From Takakia lepidozioides (Eukaryota; Streptophyta; Takakiopsida; Takakiales; Takakiaceae), in assembly GCA_030704615.1 (NCBI GenBank), contig CM060731.1:65764756-65824755 (forward strand): a stretch of 60,000 bases of DNA, written 5' to 3'. Under the pieces are notes generated by a model. That model had not been told where the DNA came from and did not search any database. It saw only the letters and a program-made list of their open reading frames with translations. The position numbers and the translations under genes were made by a program. Below are positions 11,527 to 23,647 of this stretch, in pieces. Position 1 is the first letter of the stretch. Each line of letters begins with the position of its first letter.

Positions 11527-13153
11527 TTACAACCATGCTGGGTGGTCCACTGGAATACGAACAAGATCTGTGTCGAAAAGCTCAATGAACTGCAGCCAAA
11601 TGACAACCAAGATAGTAAAATTGACAACAACTTGACCGACTTAAAAGCATGCGCAGGCAGAGAGATACAACCGACCCTAAATCTATCACTGAGCCCATAT
11701 ATCTTCCTCAAGGTATATCCCTTCTAACCTGGAGTGAATATCGTTGTCTATGCAGTCTGGAGATCTCCAAAGCCTCACTGGTGGACCTACAGAAAGAAGC
11801 ATCCACAATAATTGGGTAAACTGGTGGCTGGTTCTAGTGGAAGAGTACCTGCTCATTAAGTAGGCGGACCTTGCTGCCAGCATAGCGTCGATACTCCTCA
11901 AATATGGCAGTCAAGTTCCACCGCTGCAGTTTCCTCAGACAACCTATCACTGTGCCTGCCAACATCATCAGAGCACCATCGAGGCTTGCCATTAGCTCAG
12001 AGAAACAGAGAAGGGAAATTTCAGAAGGGAGGAAAAGGAAGGGGAATTTCAGAAAAAACTGTAGCTAAAAGGAAGGGAAAACATAATGATGTGGCTGTAC
12101 CACAAGGACCCATCAGATGCACATACCAGTTCGGTGGCGTCCAAAGTTGCACATCACATGTAGTGGATAGTACTGTGGCGATAAAATGACCTGAATCCAG
12201 TGTTTTGATAGCCATCACAGGTCTCAGAATAGGATGTGCAATTCAGAGAGTAGGGTGCATGTTGACACATGAATTATGACGTGCATTAGCAAAATATAAA
12301 TAGCTGGGAATATATATGAAGCTTCTCTCCACCAAGACTTTCTCATTGGAGTGGGAAAAGGAGTGTGATGGATATGTAAGAGACCTGTAACGCAGAGAGG
12401 ACCTCTGCCTCAGACATGGGGCTGGCATCTAAGTTGGACTCGTCGTTGGCTCCAGAGGGCCTAATCAAATCGATCCCTTGGTCGTCCAAAAAACTTAAAC
12501 TGATATCAGAGGACATGAAACACAGTAGCCAAGGAAATCGTGATTACCAGAACCAACTGAAGGTCCAACTGGACCATTTGAGTCTGTGAAAACATTTTTT
12601 CCTGATTTTCAGCAGAAGGTCTTCAGAATTCAATGCATGGCACAAGGTGCCAAGCTACATCCTTTGTAACTTCTAGAGTATTCTGGATTTGAAACAGGCT
12701 CGTGGCTTAATATTGCTGACACCCACCCACTGATTGGAACGTAAGTACATTCCATCTCGATGACTGACCATCTAGTGCCTCTAGCTAAACCCTAAACCCA
12801 CACTTTGTTTCAACTTGACAAAATTCAGTACCCTTCTTAGTGCTTGATCCAGGAGAGAGGACATACGGACCGACCCAGTGCAAGCTGATACAACCGTGTG
12901 GTCCACAAATCAACCTGACAAACCCAGTACTCCCACCATTAATCCACCTTCCTTCAAGGGTTCTGTAAGGGAAACCATACAAAGGCTGGGAAGGATCATC
13001 TGGGGAGAGGTAGATGACCGTCTTGAGATTGAGACGCTCCAGAAACGGAAAGTTAAGCTGGTGGCACTGTCCCGAGCGGCTGAGATCATACTCCACCATC
13101 CCATAGTTGCAGGGCGGAACAAAGTACGACATGGCTGATTTTGGGCCTGCCAT
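11527..13153 (-). CDS. Atypical dual-specificity (PFA-DSP/OCA6-like) phosphatase
   Basis: Five minus-strand exons, 13153-12981, 12499-12385, 12190-12127, 11955-11849 and 11589-11527, join in phase at all four junctions to give 173 residues with a stop at 11527-11529. The protein is a plant/fungal atypical dual-specificity phosphatase of the PFA-DSP/Siw14/Oca group; Siw14-type members act on inositol pyrophosphates. Family landmarks are in order: [11 protein letters not shown] (10-20), [16 protein letters not shown] (34-49), [11 protein letters not shown] (about 61-71), the CX5R loop C110-N-F-G-R-H-R116 followed by TG, then [20 protein letters not shown] and [10 protein letters not shown] near the C-terminus. 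The residue before the catalytic Cys is Met, where classical phosphatases have His; I believe this is usual in the OCA6-like branch. No signal peptide, so probably cytosolic. The start at 13153 (ATG GCA) gives the expected N-terminal length. Every key residue is present and there is no premature stop. Confidence 0.9.
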
Positions 13154-13582
13154 GCCCTTTCACAAGTTAGAGCGAGAAAAAGTGTACTTCTCAGAATGTG
13201 ATTGTTGAAGGACAGACCCAGAGACAGAACTGGAGACAGAATGAGAAAGCATAAGGTGGGAGATGCACTCACATCTTTACTCAGCAACGGATCCTCCACG
13301 CATGTGAGCGATCAATTGAGAATGCAATCATGACCTTCCACGCGGGCGCACAAGCACCTTGCCACGGACACTGCTGCAGGACGGCTCTCCCATACACTGT
13401 CTCGAAAGTATATGGCTCAATATGAGGCCCACTTATGGAGCAATATAGCTCAATTTGAAGCAAACTCTTGTTATGTTTTGTAGCGTTCAGATCCAGCCCT
13501 GGTGCTTGGTACCGTTGGAAAGCCCTCGATGAGGAGTGGTGCAGCGTGGCTCGAGTATAACTTGGAATATAAACACATAACC

Positions 13583-14048
13583 AACCTCGGTTATGTCCGG
13601 TAGACGGGAGGCTTGATCGGTTACCGGGCGTAGCCGGACACTAGGGAATCCCTCGATGCTATCGCGTTTCCGCACTCTTGGTGTCCGGCTACACCTCGTA
13701 GCCGGTCTGGCTACCTAGTCCAAAAAAAAGACAACCAGCATGTAGCCCAGTGGTAATGGGCACATACCATGGATATGCTTGTGGGTTCAAAACCACGGTC
13801 TGGTGTGTCATGAAGGTGTCCACCTGTCAGATGGAAGACAGTAGCCCTTGTGGTGACAGCCATCCTTAAGGAATATTAAAGCTCAATATGTCCAAAAACC
13901 TCGGTTATGTCCGGTAGAGGGGGAGGCTTGATCGGTTAGGGGAGTAGCCGGACACTACTAGGGAATCCCTCGACGATACCACGTTTGGGCACTCTTGGTG
14001 TCCGGCTACACCCTGTAGCCGGTCTCGCCTCCCCGGCTACCTAGTCCA
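13583..14048. repeat. Pair of about 145-bp direct repeats flanking a SINE-like insert
   Basis: The segment starting AACCTCGGTTATGTCCGGTA and ending GGCTACCTAGTCC occurs at 13583-13722 and again at about 13897-14048, with small indels and substitutions. Each copy carries the internal palindromic words GTAGCCGGACAC and GTGTCCGGCTAC. Copy 1 is followed by an A-run (AAAAAAAAG), then a tRNA-like segment, then copy 2. The arrangement suggests either two insertions of the same small element around a SINE or a composite unit. Confidence 0.7.
13733..13885 (+). mobile_element. tRNA-derived SINE-like sequence
   Basis: An RNA polymerase III A box (TAGCCCAGTGG, 13743-13753) and B box (GGTTCAAAACC, 13784-13794) sit at tRNA spacing. 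A short stem (GTGG/CCAC) surrounds the T-loop-like B box. The putative acceptor strands do not pair and a tRNA-unrelated tail follows, so it is a SINE and not a tRNA gene. No close target-site duplication was found. Confidence 0.6.
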
Positions 14049-14049
14049 T

Positions 14050-16780
14050 AATATCATTTGATCTATGAATAGATGAATATACATAGACAATCAGCCATGA
14101 ATAGAACACATTAAAAACATAAGGAGCATGTGCCCAGATGGAACCACTTGAGGTACAAGGTACTTCATGTTACATATGCATGAATACTAATGTAGTAGGC
14201 CAACAAAAATATGAAAAGATGAGTGTTAACATGTGCCCAATTGGGAACTTAAAACTTTCATGTTCCCATTAACTCTCATGGGAACAACCCATGATATAAG
14301 GTTAAGGTCACTTTGGCCAACTTGATGCGTAGTCCCTACCCTGTCGGGCAGGGCCAACAAATTACCTGCATAAAGGGGAGGTGGGCATGACTCAACACAA
14401 CACACCATTCGGACCCTTGACACAGTGTAAGGTGCTTTGACCACTTGACTCATGATGCATAATCTCTCTCTTCTATTAAAGAGAGCCAACAAATGATCTC
14501 AACAAGGTATTTTGTCAACGCCAATTCATCATTTAGACATGTTTTCTTCACTTTCACGCATGTAGCTTTCTGGCCAAGTGCAATTGGCAAGGAGCATAAC
14601 ACATGTGAGTTCGTCTTCACATTTTGACCATGAACATATTGAAATTCTCACTGAGCAACAGTCTTAGGAAGTACGCCAAGAACTGCATGGATGCTGGGCA
14701 TGTGCTACTATGCTAAAGCTTGCACTCCAGTTAGATATATCAAGATTTATGGTGGTAATGCAACTGGATTTCCATCTTTGGTAGCATGGTGCTGAGGTGA
14801 AGGATGATTTTGTGTGCGCAGGATGCGGAATGTATGGAAGGGTCCACTTTCTTATTTTATCTGATTAACTCAGACTCACAGCAAGCATATGCCATAGATT
14901 TGTGTGAAGAGAGCTTGAACCATAACTTCTCTCCTCCTCAACAGGTTGGACATGAACCCCATGGTCAGATGTGTCTCAACGAGCTTTTTGGCTGTTGTTT
15001 CACTAGATTTACGTGAACGTCTGCGGTTTGGAGAAGGGCGTTTGTATTAAAAGCCAATCTGCCTTGATTTAGTTGCTGTTGATATGTCATGTTTGTTCCT
15101 TCAAAGCCCTGATTAGCTCTTTCTTCTTCTGTGCTTGTTTTGATCTCAAAACATACTGACAAATTTGACCAACCTGCCTGCATTATGGTTGCTTCTGTTG
15201 ACCTTCAGACTTCATTTGTTTAGATCTTTTGCCATTGGGGGGGAGAAGATTCAAGCTCCCTAGGGTTTTTCAGTCTTTTCTACTCTTAGGGTTTTCTTTT
15301 TATCCATAAATGGCTTTGGTGTAGTGAAAGGATCACATGGAGCATAAATGCATGATGAGTGCAGTGAATAGGACAGCATAGACTGTTGTCTCCTATATAC
15401 AGGAAATCCTGATATCCTGATATTGAGGATTGCAGTCTATCAGAATATCTTTGAGATTCTAGAGGATCTCTTCGAGAGAAAGACCGGGATTTGAATGGAG
15501 GACATTTGTTTTTCAAACACTCTGGAATTGGAAGTGTTATTAACTATGTTAAACGGCCAGTAAATGCGAAGTTCTCCGCTTTCTGGCTACCAAATTTCCT
15601 ACAAAGAATACCTACAATTCCCATGTGTTAAGTGCTCAATAGAGGATTGCTTAGCTCCAACTACTGTGCCAAGTAGATCTTGCATGATACTAACCTGAGA
15701 TTATCCTCCCAGTAGTCATTGACAAAAAGGTTACTATGATGTGAGGAGCCCAGGGACATAGAAAGGATTAACATGTGGTGAAGTGTATGACATGCACATG
15801 TTGCCAGGGCAAAGCTTCACACCATGTAAGATAGTTGAGCCGACTTATGATGATTCTCCACTAAAGCCCCGCCTCGGCCTCAAAATACCTCCACTGCATA
15901 AGACAGCAATAGTATGAATAATAAGTACTCAATAGAATTTTAACATACAGGCAAAGCAACATGTGTAAGACTTCAGCTTGCTACTGCCACAGAAAAGTTA
16001 TATCACACCATTGTATTGGTGTGCATGTACTCGATCTTTACTAAGGGTGCACTCGAAATGTACCTGCTTCTGAGATCATCCTCATGTGCTTCCAGCTACA
16101 CCATTATCACCACCACCAAATCCACCCCAGATTTGTTAGACACCAAATTGTGATATGCACTTCATCACAGGTCCACAGAACCAACCTAGGTGTAAACTCG
16201 CTCTAAACTATTGAAGTAACTCATTGTCTCCACTGAGGTTGTGCATGTGAAGTCAAACTGTAATAGTGCTATCTCTGATGCTATCCCATGTAAGGATTTC
16301 CTCAGGAACCACTGAAGAGGTGAAAATAACATACTACATCTAGATCCAGTGTGGACTAAGAATGACGAAGTGTAACTGATGTATATCGCACCACCCTCAC
16401 CTAAGTAACAGTACTGATATGCCCAGTTGTTCGCATGGACCCTCACAGTAGGAAGGACACAAGCCAACCTAGGATAGGGGTAGCAGCAAACCTCATTTGA
16501 AATGGATTCCCTCGAACCAGGCACAAAAAATAGTTGTTGACATGCAATGGCAGCAGCACTTCGTCCCGAGTTGAGCAAGTACGCCAATCGAATCAGACAG
16601 GCCACCACATAATTGTAAATGCTGCATACATCACACAGAAAACAACCAGTTTATAAATGCATGTGGAAGCAGCAGGTAAGTCCTAATTGATTCTGTGTTA
16701 TCAGTTCCCACAGGCATCTAGTGATGCAAAGAGTGTATGTTCAAAGTTGCACTACAAGCCGTAGGAGAAACATCTGTACA
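14050..16780. other. No gene recognised; may hold the 3' end of the upstream membrane-protein gene
   Basis: The minus-strand membrane-protein gene must continue below 16800, because its last identified exon ends in phase 2. I could not pick its terminal exon with confidence. A weak candidate follows the acceptor CTTATGCAG near 15893. No other gene, RNA or repeat was identified. Confidence 0.35.
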
Positions 16781-16799
16781 CACAACAAGGATGTACAAC

Positions 16800-19700
16800 C
16801 TGAGTCGATGGCGATTACAGGCTGCAAAAAATGCCACAAACCCATTGATAATACTTCGCACTGCACGGAAAACCTGCAGACCAGTACGTTATCAGCATTC
16901 CACTGCTTGGATGCAGATGGTGCAAAGGTCAAGGGTTCCACATCTACATTGAGGTGGACATATGCATCCAAGCATTTGTAAGTACGGCTGTTATATCTAG
17001 CACAAAGGAACCTACACAGACTTTCATCTGATTTAAGATAGTGACTTAACCAGCAATATGATGGCCTAAGTCGTAACAACCATCCTCTTCTAACCGTGGG
17101 ATCTTGTTCTTTCATTCCAATCATCTTGAGCAGTTGAGTACAAACCTATAACTTAACTTCCCTAAGACAATTATTGAGATTAAAATAGACATCAGGACCC
17201 TTGCATCCTGAGCAGGGAACTAGGAAATCTGAACCCTCAAAAGCAAGAATGTAAGAAATTTAAAGAGCCTTACGATGTACAGATCCTCCTTAACAATATA
17301 AATTAGCAAGTTACATCCATACTGTAGGTAACACACACCCACCTTGGCAAAGATGTCATTCCAAAGAGCACGCCATATGGAAGGACCTGGCACTTGTGCA
17401 TCCTGTATAGATGGGAAAGGAGGCAAACTAGAGGCAAGGCAGAGCTGCAGCGTTTGGCTTAGTGCCTTCATTAGCCCTGCTGCCAAAGTCACAGTCATAC
17501 GCACCAATTGCACTGGCAGCCGTAGCACCGCCCACGCAGCCGCCAATAGTGGATACACCCCTGCACCCCCCTAACCATTATTATCTGCACAACACCTCCA
17601 ACTGTGTGCATATTCATGCAATCTGCAGCTGCATTGCATCTTTCATATGATAAATAAAGCGGATTGAAGGTTACAGAAGATGCCTGATGCAAATGTGAAA
17701 GATGAGCGTAAGAATTCCTTGATCAGGAAGCTTTTTAGTGAGGCCCAAGAACCCCAAGATACAATGCGACAGGAAGAGCATGAGTGCACTGTGACACCCA
17801 TGAAGGGATTGAAACCAATGGGCAGAGGTCCTCACCAAGACTCCAGAGAGCACTAAGAAGGACACAAAATGGCCAGATAAGATAGCTCAAAAGGCTGCTG
17901 ATACTGATCAAGGTTGAGGAGATGATTGTTGATATCAGATTCCCAAACGCAAGGACTCCTTCAAAAACCACAGTCCAAAGCGGCAGCAGCGCGTCGCCTA
18001 ATACTGCTAGTGGCTCTACAATAGGTCGCATTAACAATGACGACAAGTGTCTAACAGCCCGTACAGTCATAAGGACCCACTGAAACGCCTTTTCGCAATT
18101 CTGGAGAACAAGCATCGTACCCAAGTACTTCAATCGAGATACCATCTCCCATGCTTCTATCCACTCAAAGAGAGGACCACAGATCCGAGCCGCAGTAGCC
18201 TTGAGAACAGGAACATTCTTGTACAAGTCATAAAAACCAATCAATACCGTGACCACTGATACAATATAGTAAATGGTTCCACAAAGTGGCCTCATCCAGG
18301 GCCAATACAAGTGGGAAAAAATAGGATATGACTGCAGGAAGATAACCCACGGTGGCAGTCCTGATTCCAACATCTTTAACAACCGCGGTTCAGCTGTGAT
18401 AATACGTCGCAACTCAAATGGTAGCATAGGTTCAGCAAACTTAAAAACAACTAAGGTATCCCGGTATGTCTCTGCTTCATTAAATGGGTGACAAGTTTCG
18501 AATAAATAATGGTTTCTGATTTCTTCCCTTTGAAAAGTTTCTGGCAAAAAGCATGCTCCAACTTGAAGAACATCAGTCCTGCTATGGGTGCCCGGTGGTC
18601 GACCCATATCAAAGTTGTTGTAAGACAAAGCTCCACACAAGCCCCATGCATCTGCACTTTTACCCCTATTTTCAATGGTGTTCAACGAAGATAATATACA
18701 ATGGTTTCTTTGTACATTTGCCAAGTTGGCATGCAGCTCTTTTGCATTCTCATGCCTCTCTTGGGAACAAAAAGAACACGTGCAATCCAAAACCTCTTCT
18801 TGGATGTGCTGTCTGCCTGGGGTTTTATCCTTTCCAGCACCGGAACACCAGGCATAGCACTCCCAAGAACCTCTGCCATGACAAAGAGCACCAGTCTTTG
18901 CCTCATCATGGGGAGATGAAGGAGGTGTAAGGAACTCAAGCGTCCTTCGTGGCTCATCCTCGCAGTCCAAGAGGATGCCCGTTTTGGTAGACCTAACAGG
19001 GCCAGAGTCACTAGCCCCCTGAACACATCTTCTCTTCAGCTGACTCCAGCCTGTCACTTCAGAACTCCAGACATTATGTGAGCCATCCTCCATTTCAGCG
19101 GCCATTGCTGAAGTACACCTGCATCTACTTGCAGGACTTTCAAATGGAAAACGTTGGTGAATGTCATCTTCTGAAGCGCTGGTAGATGTTACACCATCTC
19201 GCAAGATCGGCTCCTTCCACTCTGAAGCATAAAAAATTTGTGCATCTCCAAGGCTGTCAAATTCCCGCTTGGTCATTGTCCTTACTTCCAGCGCAACGCA
19301 CGTATCTGTCTGCCTCTCAGTCCAATCAATGTAATCAGTATAATCACTAATATGGTCGGCTAACCTAATCTAACCTAAACAGAGTAGACAGAGATAAGTT
19401 CTAATGAACACAAAGGATCACGGGTTTTTTAACTGCTTACAAGCATCAGGGCTATGTGAGACATGGTGAAGATGCTACCTGGAGCTCATTACTGTAATTG
19501 ATGCCCCGTACATTGGCCCATGCAACCTCAAAGGCAACACATCCATGCAGTCCATGAGAAGGCTTCTTCACACGAGCTAGAGCTTTCCACCGGCGCTGCA
19601 AAGACTCCCTTAATAAAGACCAGCCGGACTTGTCACTATCTTGTTGCTCACATTTAGACCCTGCTTCTCTAATGGCATCATCTGCATTAATAGCATCACA

Positions 19701-20132
19701 GTAATCGTACTCCCTAAGGTGCCGTCCGGCAGACTTTCTTCTCCGGTTGGCAAATGGTGAGACCCTTGACTGCACACACTCCACAACAATTAGGCAAAGT
19801 TACCCAATCAGATGAGTCAGCACTGGCATCCGTAGCTAACAGTCAGCAGTTTCTGTCGATACCATGCTGAGGTGCATCCAATACCTGGTGGACCATTTTG
19901 GCAGCATTTTCACTTCGAACAGGGATGCTACATAAGGGAAAGTGAATTTCACAGCTGTGTTAGAATAGGGATGATGAAAGAGGATTGTGACCTGCGTCAC
20001 CATAAGCTGCCACAGCTCGGCAGGCCTACTGCGGTGCTCTTTCGTAGTCCAAGGACCATTGTCCACAATAAACACCAACTTCAAGCTATCGCCCCCCACC
20101 AGCAGAAATAATCTGGACACATACGATTGCAT
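16800..20132 (-). CDS. Conserved plant multi-pass membrane protein, function unknown (3' end not found)
   Basis: Minus-strand exons 20132-19992, 19769-19479, 19309-17836, 17560-17343 and 16873-16800 join in phase, giving 732 codons with the C-terminus still missing. From memory this matches an uncharacterised family found across land plants: RPAELWQLMVTQ then SRVSPFANRRRKSAG, GHGCVAFE-like and NVRGINYSNELQ then TDT in the N-terminal third; SGLPPWVIFLQSYPIF and GFYDLYKNVPVLKATAARIC in the centre; IINGFVAFFAACNRHRL near the end. Several hydrophobic segments occupy the second half (near LCGTIYYIVSVVTVLIGFY, and the run before the exon 3 donor), indicating a polytopic membrane protein; no function is known to me. 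The ATG at 20132 is chosen because an in-frame TGA lies 21 nt upstream. No internal stop. Exons 4 and 5 are separated by a normal intron (AAG|GTGGGT to CTGCAG|GTT). Confidence 0.82.
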
Positions 20133-20149
20133 GTCCCTGCACAATTCGA

Positions 20150-21065
20150 CTCATCAAGATTCATTCCTTCTCAAACTAGCTACGACGCCAGGACCCCTCC
20201 ACCCAAGTACAGATTTGCACCCTTCCTAAGCGTGTGCAGATCCCGTGATGAAACTGCACCTAGAAGACTCCTAACGAAGGACAGCGTCACATGATTCTTA
20301 AATTGCAAAACTGTACAGATACCCGCGTCAATTCGGGGAACTAACACCCACTAATTAGCCTCACACCATCTTGTCTCCAGAGGCCGTTCAAAACCACGTG
20401 CGTGGGTAACGAGCTACAAGTCCTGTACGCACAATCGCACACAAAGTCAAGCGCCTCATTGACCTGCCAAGCTCATCGACCTCGGTGCTCCAATCTTCGC
20501 TTTCAATCCCAAGCGAAACTGGTACCTCGGAAACACACAGGATTTGAGGAACTTGACAAATGAAACCTCAAATTCTCTCTGCAGAGGAAGTAATCAGGCA
20601 AACCCAATAACAGACAAAGAGTTCCAGCGCATTGGACCATAAACATACCGGATTTGAAGATTGGAGAGGGTGTATAACCGGCCTTGCTGCTTCCTCGTCA
20701 TGTGTGCGTGCAGAGCCATCCAACATCAGAGTGCAGACGCATGGCAGATGGGATTGGAACCGCCCCGCCACCGTGCTCCACCTTTCCAAGTCCGATCTGT
20801 GCACACTCTCACACACCCACACGAGCACACACAGCGTGGGTGAGATGTGTGCGAGGGCAGGTCTCAACTCTCAACTATAATTGAGAGCAGCCTCAGCCTG
20901 GCTGGCCCAGTGGCCCCGCTGCGCGTCTCTCGGCATTCTCACGTTGCACCCCTCAACCATCGCCTCTCTTGTCTCCAACTGCCCTCCTTTTGCTCTTTTG
21001 CTCTTTTGCTCTTTGCTTTTCTTCTGCCTTATGTGATAAATGCCATGTTAGGGCCCTCTCTGGTC
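20150..21065. other. Intergenic region upstream of the membrane-protein gene
   Basis: Probably promoter and 5' leader of the minus-strand gene starting at 20132. I see no coding signal. Short CA-rich and TTTTGCTC direct repeats occur at 20810-20830 and 20990-21015. Confidence 0.35.
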
Positions 21066-21069
21066 AGTG

Positions 21070-21915
21070 GGGTTATGATGGTGGGTTTTTTGCTACTAAA
21101 AGGACCCCATCATACCGTCCCGGTTTTTCTTTTTCTGCATACGCATTTGGTTTAGATGTGTAATTTGGGACCGGTCGGTCAAACAGACAAACATGTGAAA
21201 ATCACAGAGTAGTTGAATCTGATGGTGGGTTCTTTGCTATTAAAAAGACCCATCTTTCTTTTGATCATATCATCCCAGTGTTTTTTTTCCGCACACGCAT
21301 TTGGATTGCATGTCTAATAGGGGACGGGTCAATCAAACATACAAACATGTGAAAGTCACACAGTTGTTGATTGTGATGGTGGGTTGTTTGCTTTCATCAT
21401 ATCATCCCAGTTTTTTGTTTTTTGCACACACATTTGGATTGAGTTTGTAATTGGGGACATGTCGATCAAACATACAACATGTGAAAGTCACACAGTTGTT
21501 GATTGTGATGGTGGGTTGTTTGCTTTCATCATATCATCCCAGTTTTTTGTTTTTTGCACACACATTTGGATTGAGTTTGTAATTGGGGACATGTCGATCA
21601 AACATACAAACATGTGAAAAGTCACACAGTTGTTGATTGTGATGGTGGGTTGTTTGCTTTCATCATATCATCCCAGTTTTTTGTTTTTTGCACACACATT
21701 TGGATTGAGTTTGTAATAGGGGACATGTCGATCAAACATACAAACATGTGACAGTGACACAGTTGTTGCTTGAGATGGTGGGTTTTTTGCTGTTAAGAAG
21801 ACCCATCTTTCTTTTGATCATACCATCCCAGTATTTCGTTGTTTGCGCACACGCGTTTGGATTGTGTGTCTAATAGGGGACTGGTCAATAAACCGACAAA
21901 ACATGTGATTGACTG
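21070..21915. repeat. Satellite-like tandem repeat, about 133-bp unit, six copies
   Basis: The word GATGGTGGGTT recurs at about 21074, 21219, 21373, 21505, 21639 and 21772. The inner three spacings are 132-134 bp and near identical. The outer copies are more diverged and carry an extra segment of about 24 bp (AAAAAGACCCATCTTTC-like). Each unit contains ATCATATCATCCCAG, a T-run, CACACACATTTGGATT and CATACAAACATGTGAAAGTC. Open frames here only reflect periodicity. Confidence 0.9.
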
Positions 21916-21919
21916 TGAT

Positions 21920-23640
21920 GCTGTTTTGATGGAGCGTCAGCATATCATACAGTAGGCAACAGCTTGCATATGTCAGAGTATGTTTGCTTTAGACAATGAG
22001 ATAGCGGCATGGCTTGTGATTGGATCAGACACAGACTTGTTTGAATTTTGAACAGGCTGTGGCTGCAGGCTGGCTAGTTGGTTTAACCAAGGACCTTGCC
22101 AGAAGCTGAAAAAGAACTCAGCATCAATAGCAAGATGGTGAAAGAATGGGTGTAATGATTTCTAATTGCAAAGGCTTTTTAGGCCTGCGCATGACTGGAA
22201 AGCAAAAGAACACATGAATTGATCATTACAAAAAATTTCAACACTGCGACGGATGGCAAAATAAGTTTTGAATTTGTTTCTATTTTATAGAAATATTGCA
22301 AGTAAATACATCCCCTCACTTTGAGTGCTGCCCTGAACCTAACCCCGGTTAGAGAAGCCAGGGATGAACATTGGCAACCCACTGTACAGCCAAATCTGTG
22401 GTGGTTGGTTGGATCCCATGATTTCCACCAAATGATGGTCCCTTTGTATCCACCCTATGTTGGAGAGGATGCTTGTGGTTTGGAGTTTAGAGGAGACGGT
22501 GGCTCTTTTTTCCACCTCTTTGCAATACAATTTGGGGCTCTGTTCCCTTCCCGCCACCAAAAAAACAAAAAAAAAGAGAAAAAGAGGAGAGATCTGATCC
22601 CTCAAAACCCATTGGTTTTCAGCTGTGGACTTCACTCACATCACACCCCATCCCATCACATCACATCACATCACCATTGCAAATTTGTAGATTAGCAGCA
22701 GAGAAATTGCAAGTGACCGTTGGGCTGCCCATCCTTGACTCACCTTTGGCAACCCCTACAAATGGCACTACAAAGAACTACAAACAAAACATCTCTGAAA
22801 ACTCTGAAAGATTGTGGGGAGGCGGTGGGTTATCTGGTGAAAGATGTGCTAACCAAGTTCCTCTGCTTTCAACCTGAACAATCCTCAGATACCTAAACCT
22901 GCTAAGGACCAACTGTTAGATGGGTCCCCTGTCTCAGGGCAACACGAAAACAACACTCATTGCACAAGTCTATCTAAAGAAGGGCTAACATATTGTTTGG
23001 AGAAAACGAAGGACAAAGTATAATGTAAAGAGCTACTTCTAAGAACTCTGTTGCACTCCAGCTAAAGAGAGCAGAAAAATACTTAGGGAAAAGCTCATTG
23101 TTCCTTTTGGGACTGACAGGTTTCCAGTAGATTAAAAATAGTAACGTGTCCACATTGCCAAAATCCAGATCAATAATCCAGCTAAATAAAACCATGAAAC
23201 TTCAATCCGGCAGTCTGGCTACAATTACATCCAACATGTTACACAAGTCTTGTAACATAATTTTTGGAAGCAGACATCATAAATGAGTGCGGACTTGTGC
23301 TTTATCTACCCTAAAATGACGCTCATATGCCAATGTAGTAACCCCCATTTGACAGGCAACTCTGATGGGAGAGTGTATCATTGGCAGCATATAAAGGAAT
23401 GCCCACACCCAGTTATATGAAACATAAGCATACCAAGGGGCTCCGCTATGAGATACAATTATTTACAGCAACAATTAACAAGATGTACATACTCAGAGGA
23501 CCCCATTAATGTGTTCTTTATACAGTTAGCTACTGTTAACTAATGACTCAGAGATGGTCAGTCATTCAATTTAAGAAAGTTGAGCATAAAGTCACAAAAG
23601 TGATTGGGAAAGCAATGACACAGTAAATCTGGCAATCTGT
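21920..23640. other. No gene recognised; small CATCA microsatellite
   Basis: No coding region was recognised. An A-rich stretch lies near 22556-22590 and a short (CATCA)n-like run near 22655-22675. The part next to 23640 may be 3' UTR of the SEC12-like gene. Confidence 0.35.
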
Positions 23641-23647
23641 TGGTGAA

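Noticed and set aside
12878-13138. 86-residue plus-strand frame
   Set aside because: Shadow of phosphatase exon 1 on the minus strand.
13736-13810. True tRNA gene
   Set aside because: A and B boxes are present but acceptor strands do not pair and no anticodon stem is convincing; a SINE fits better.
21384-21617. 77-residue ORF with hydrophobic repeats
   Set aside because: It is periodic translation of the 133-bp tandem repeat.
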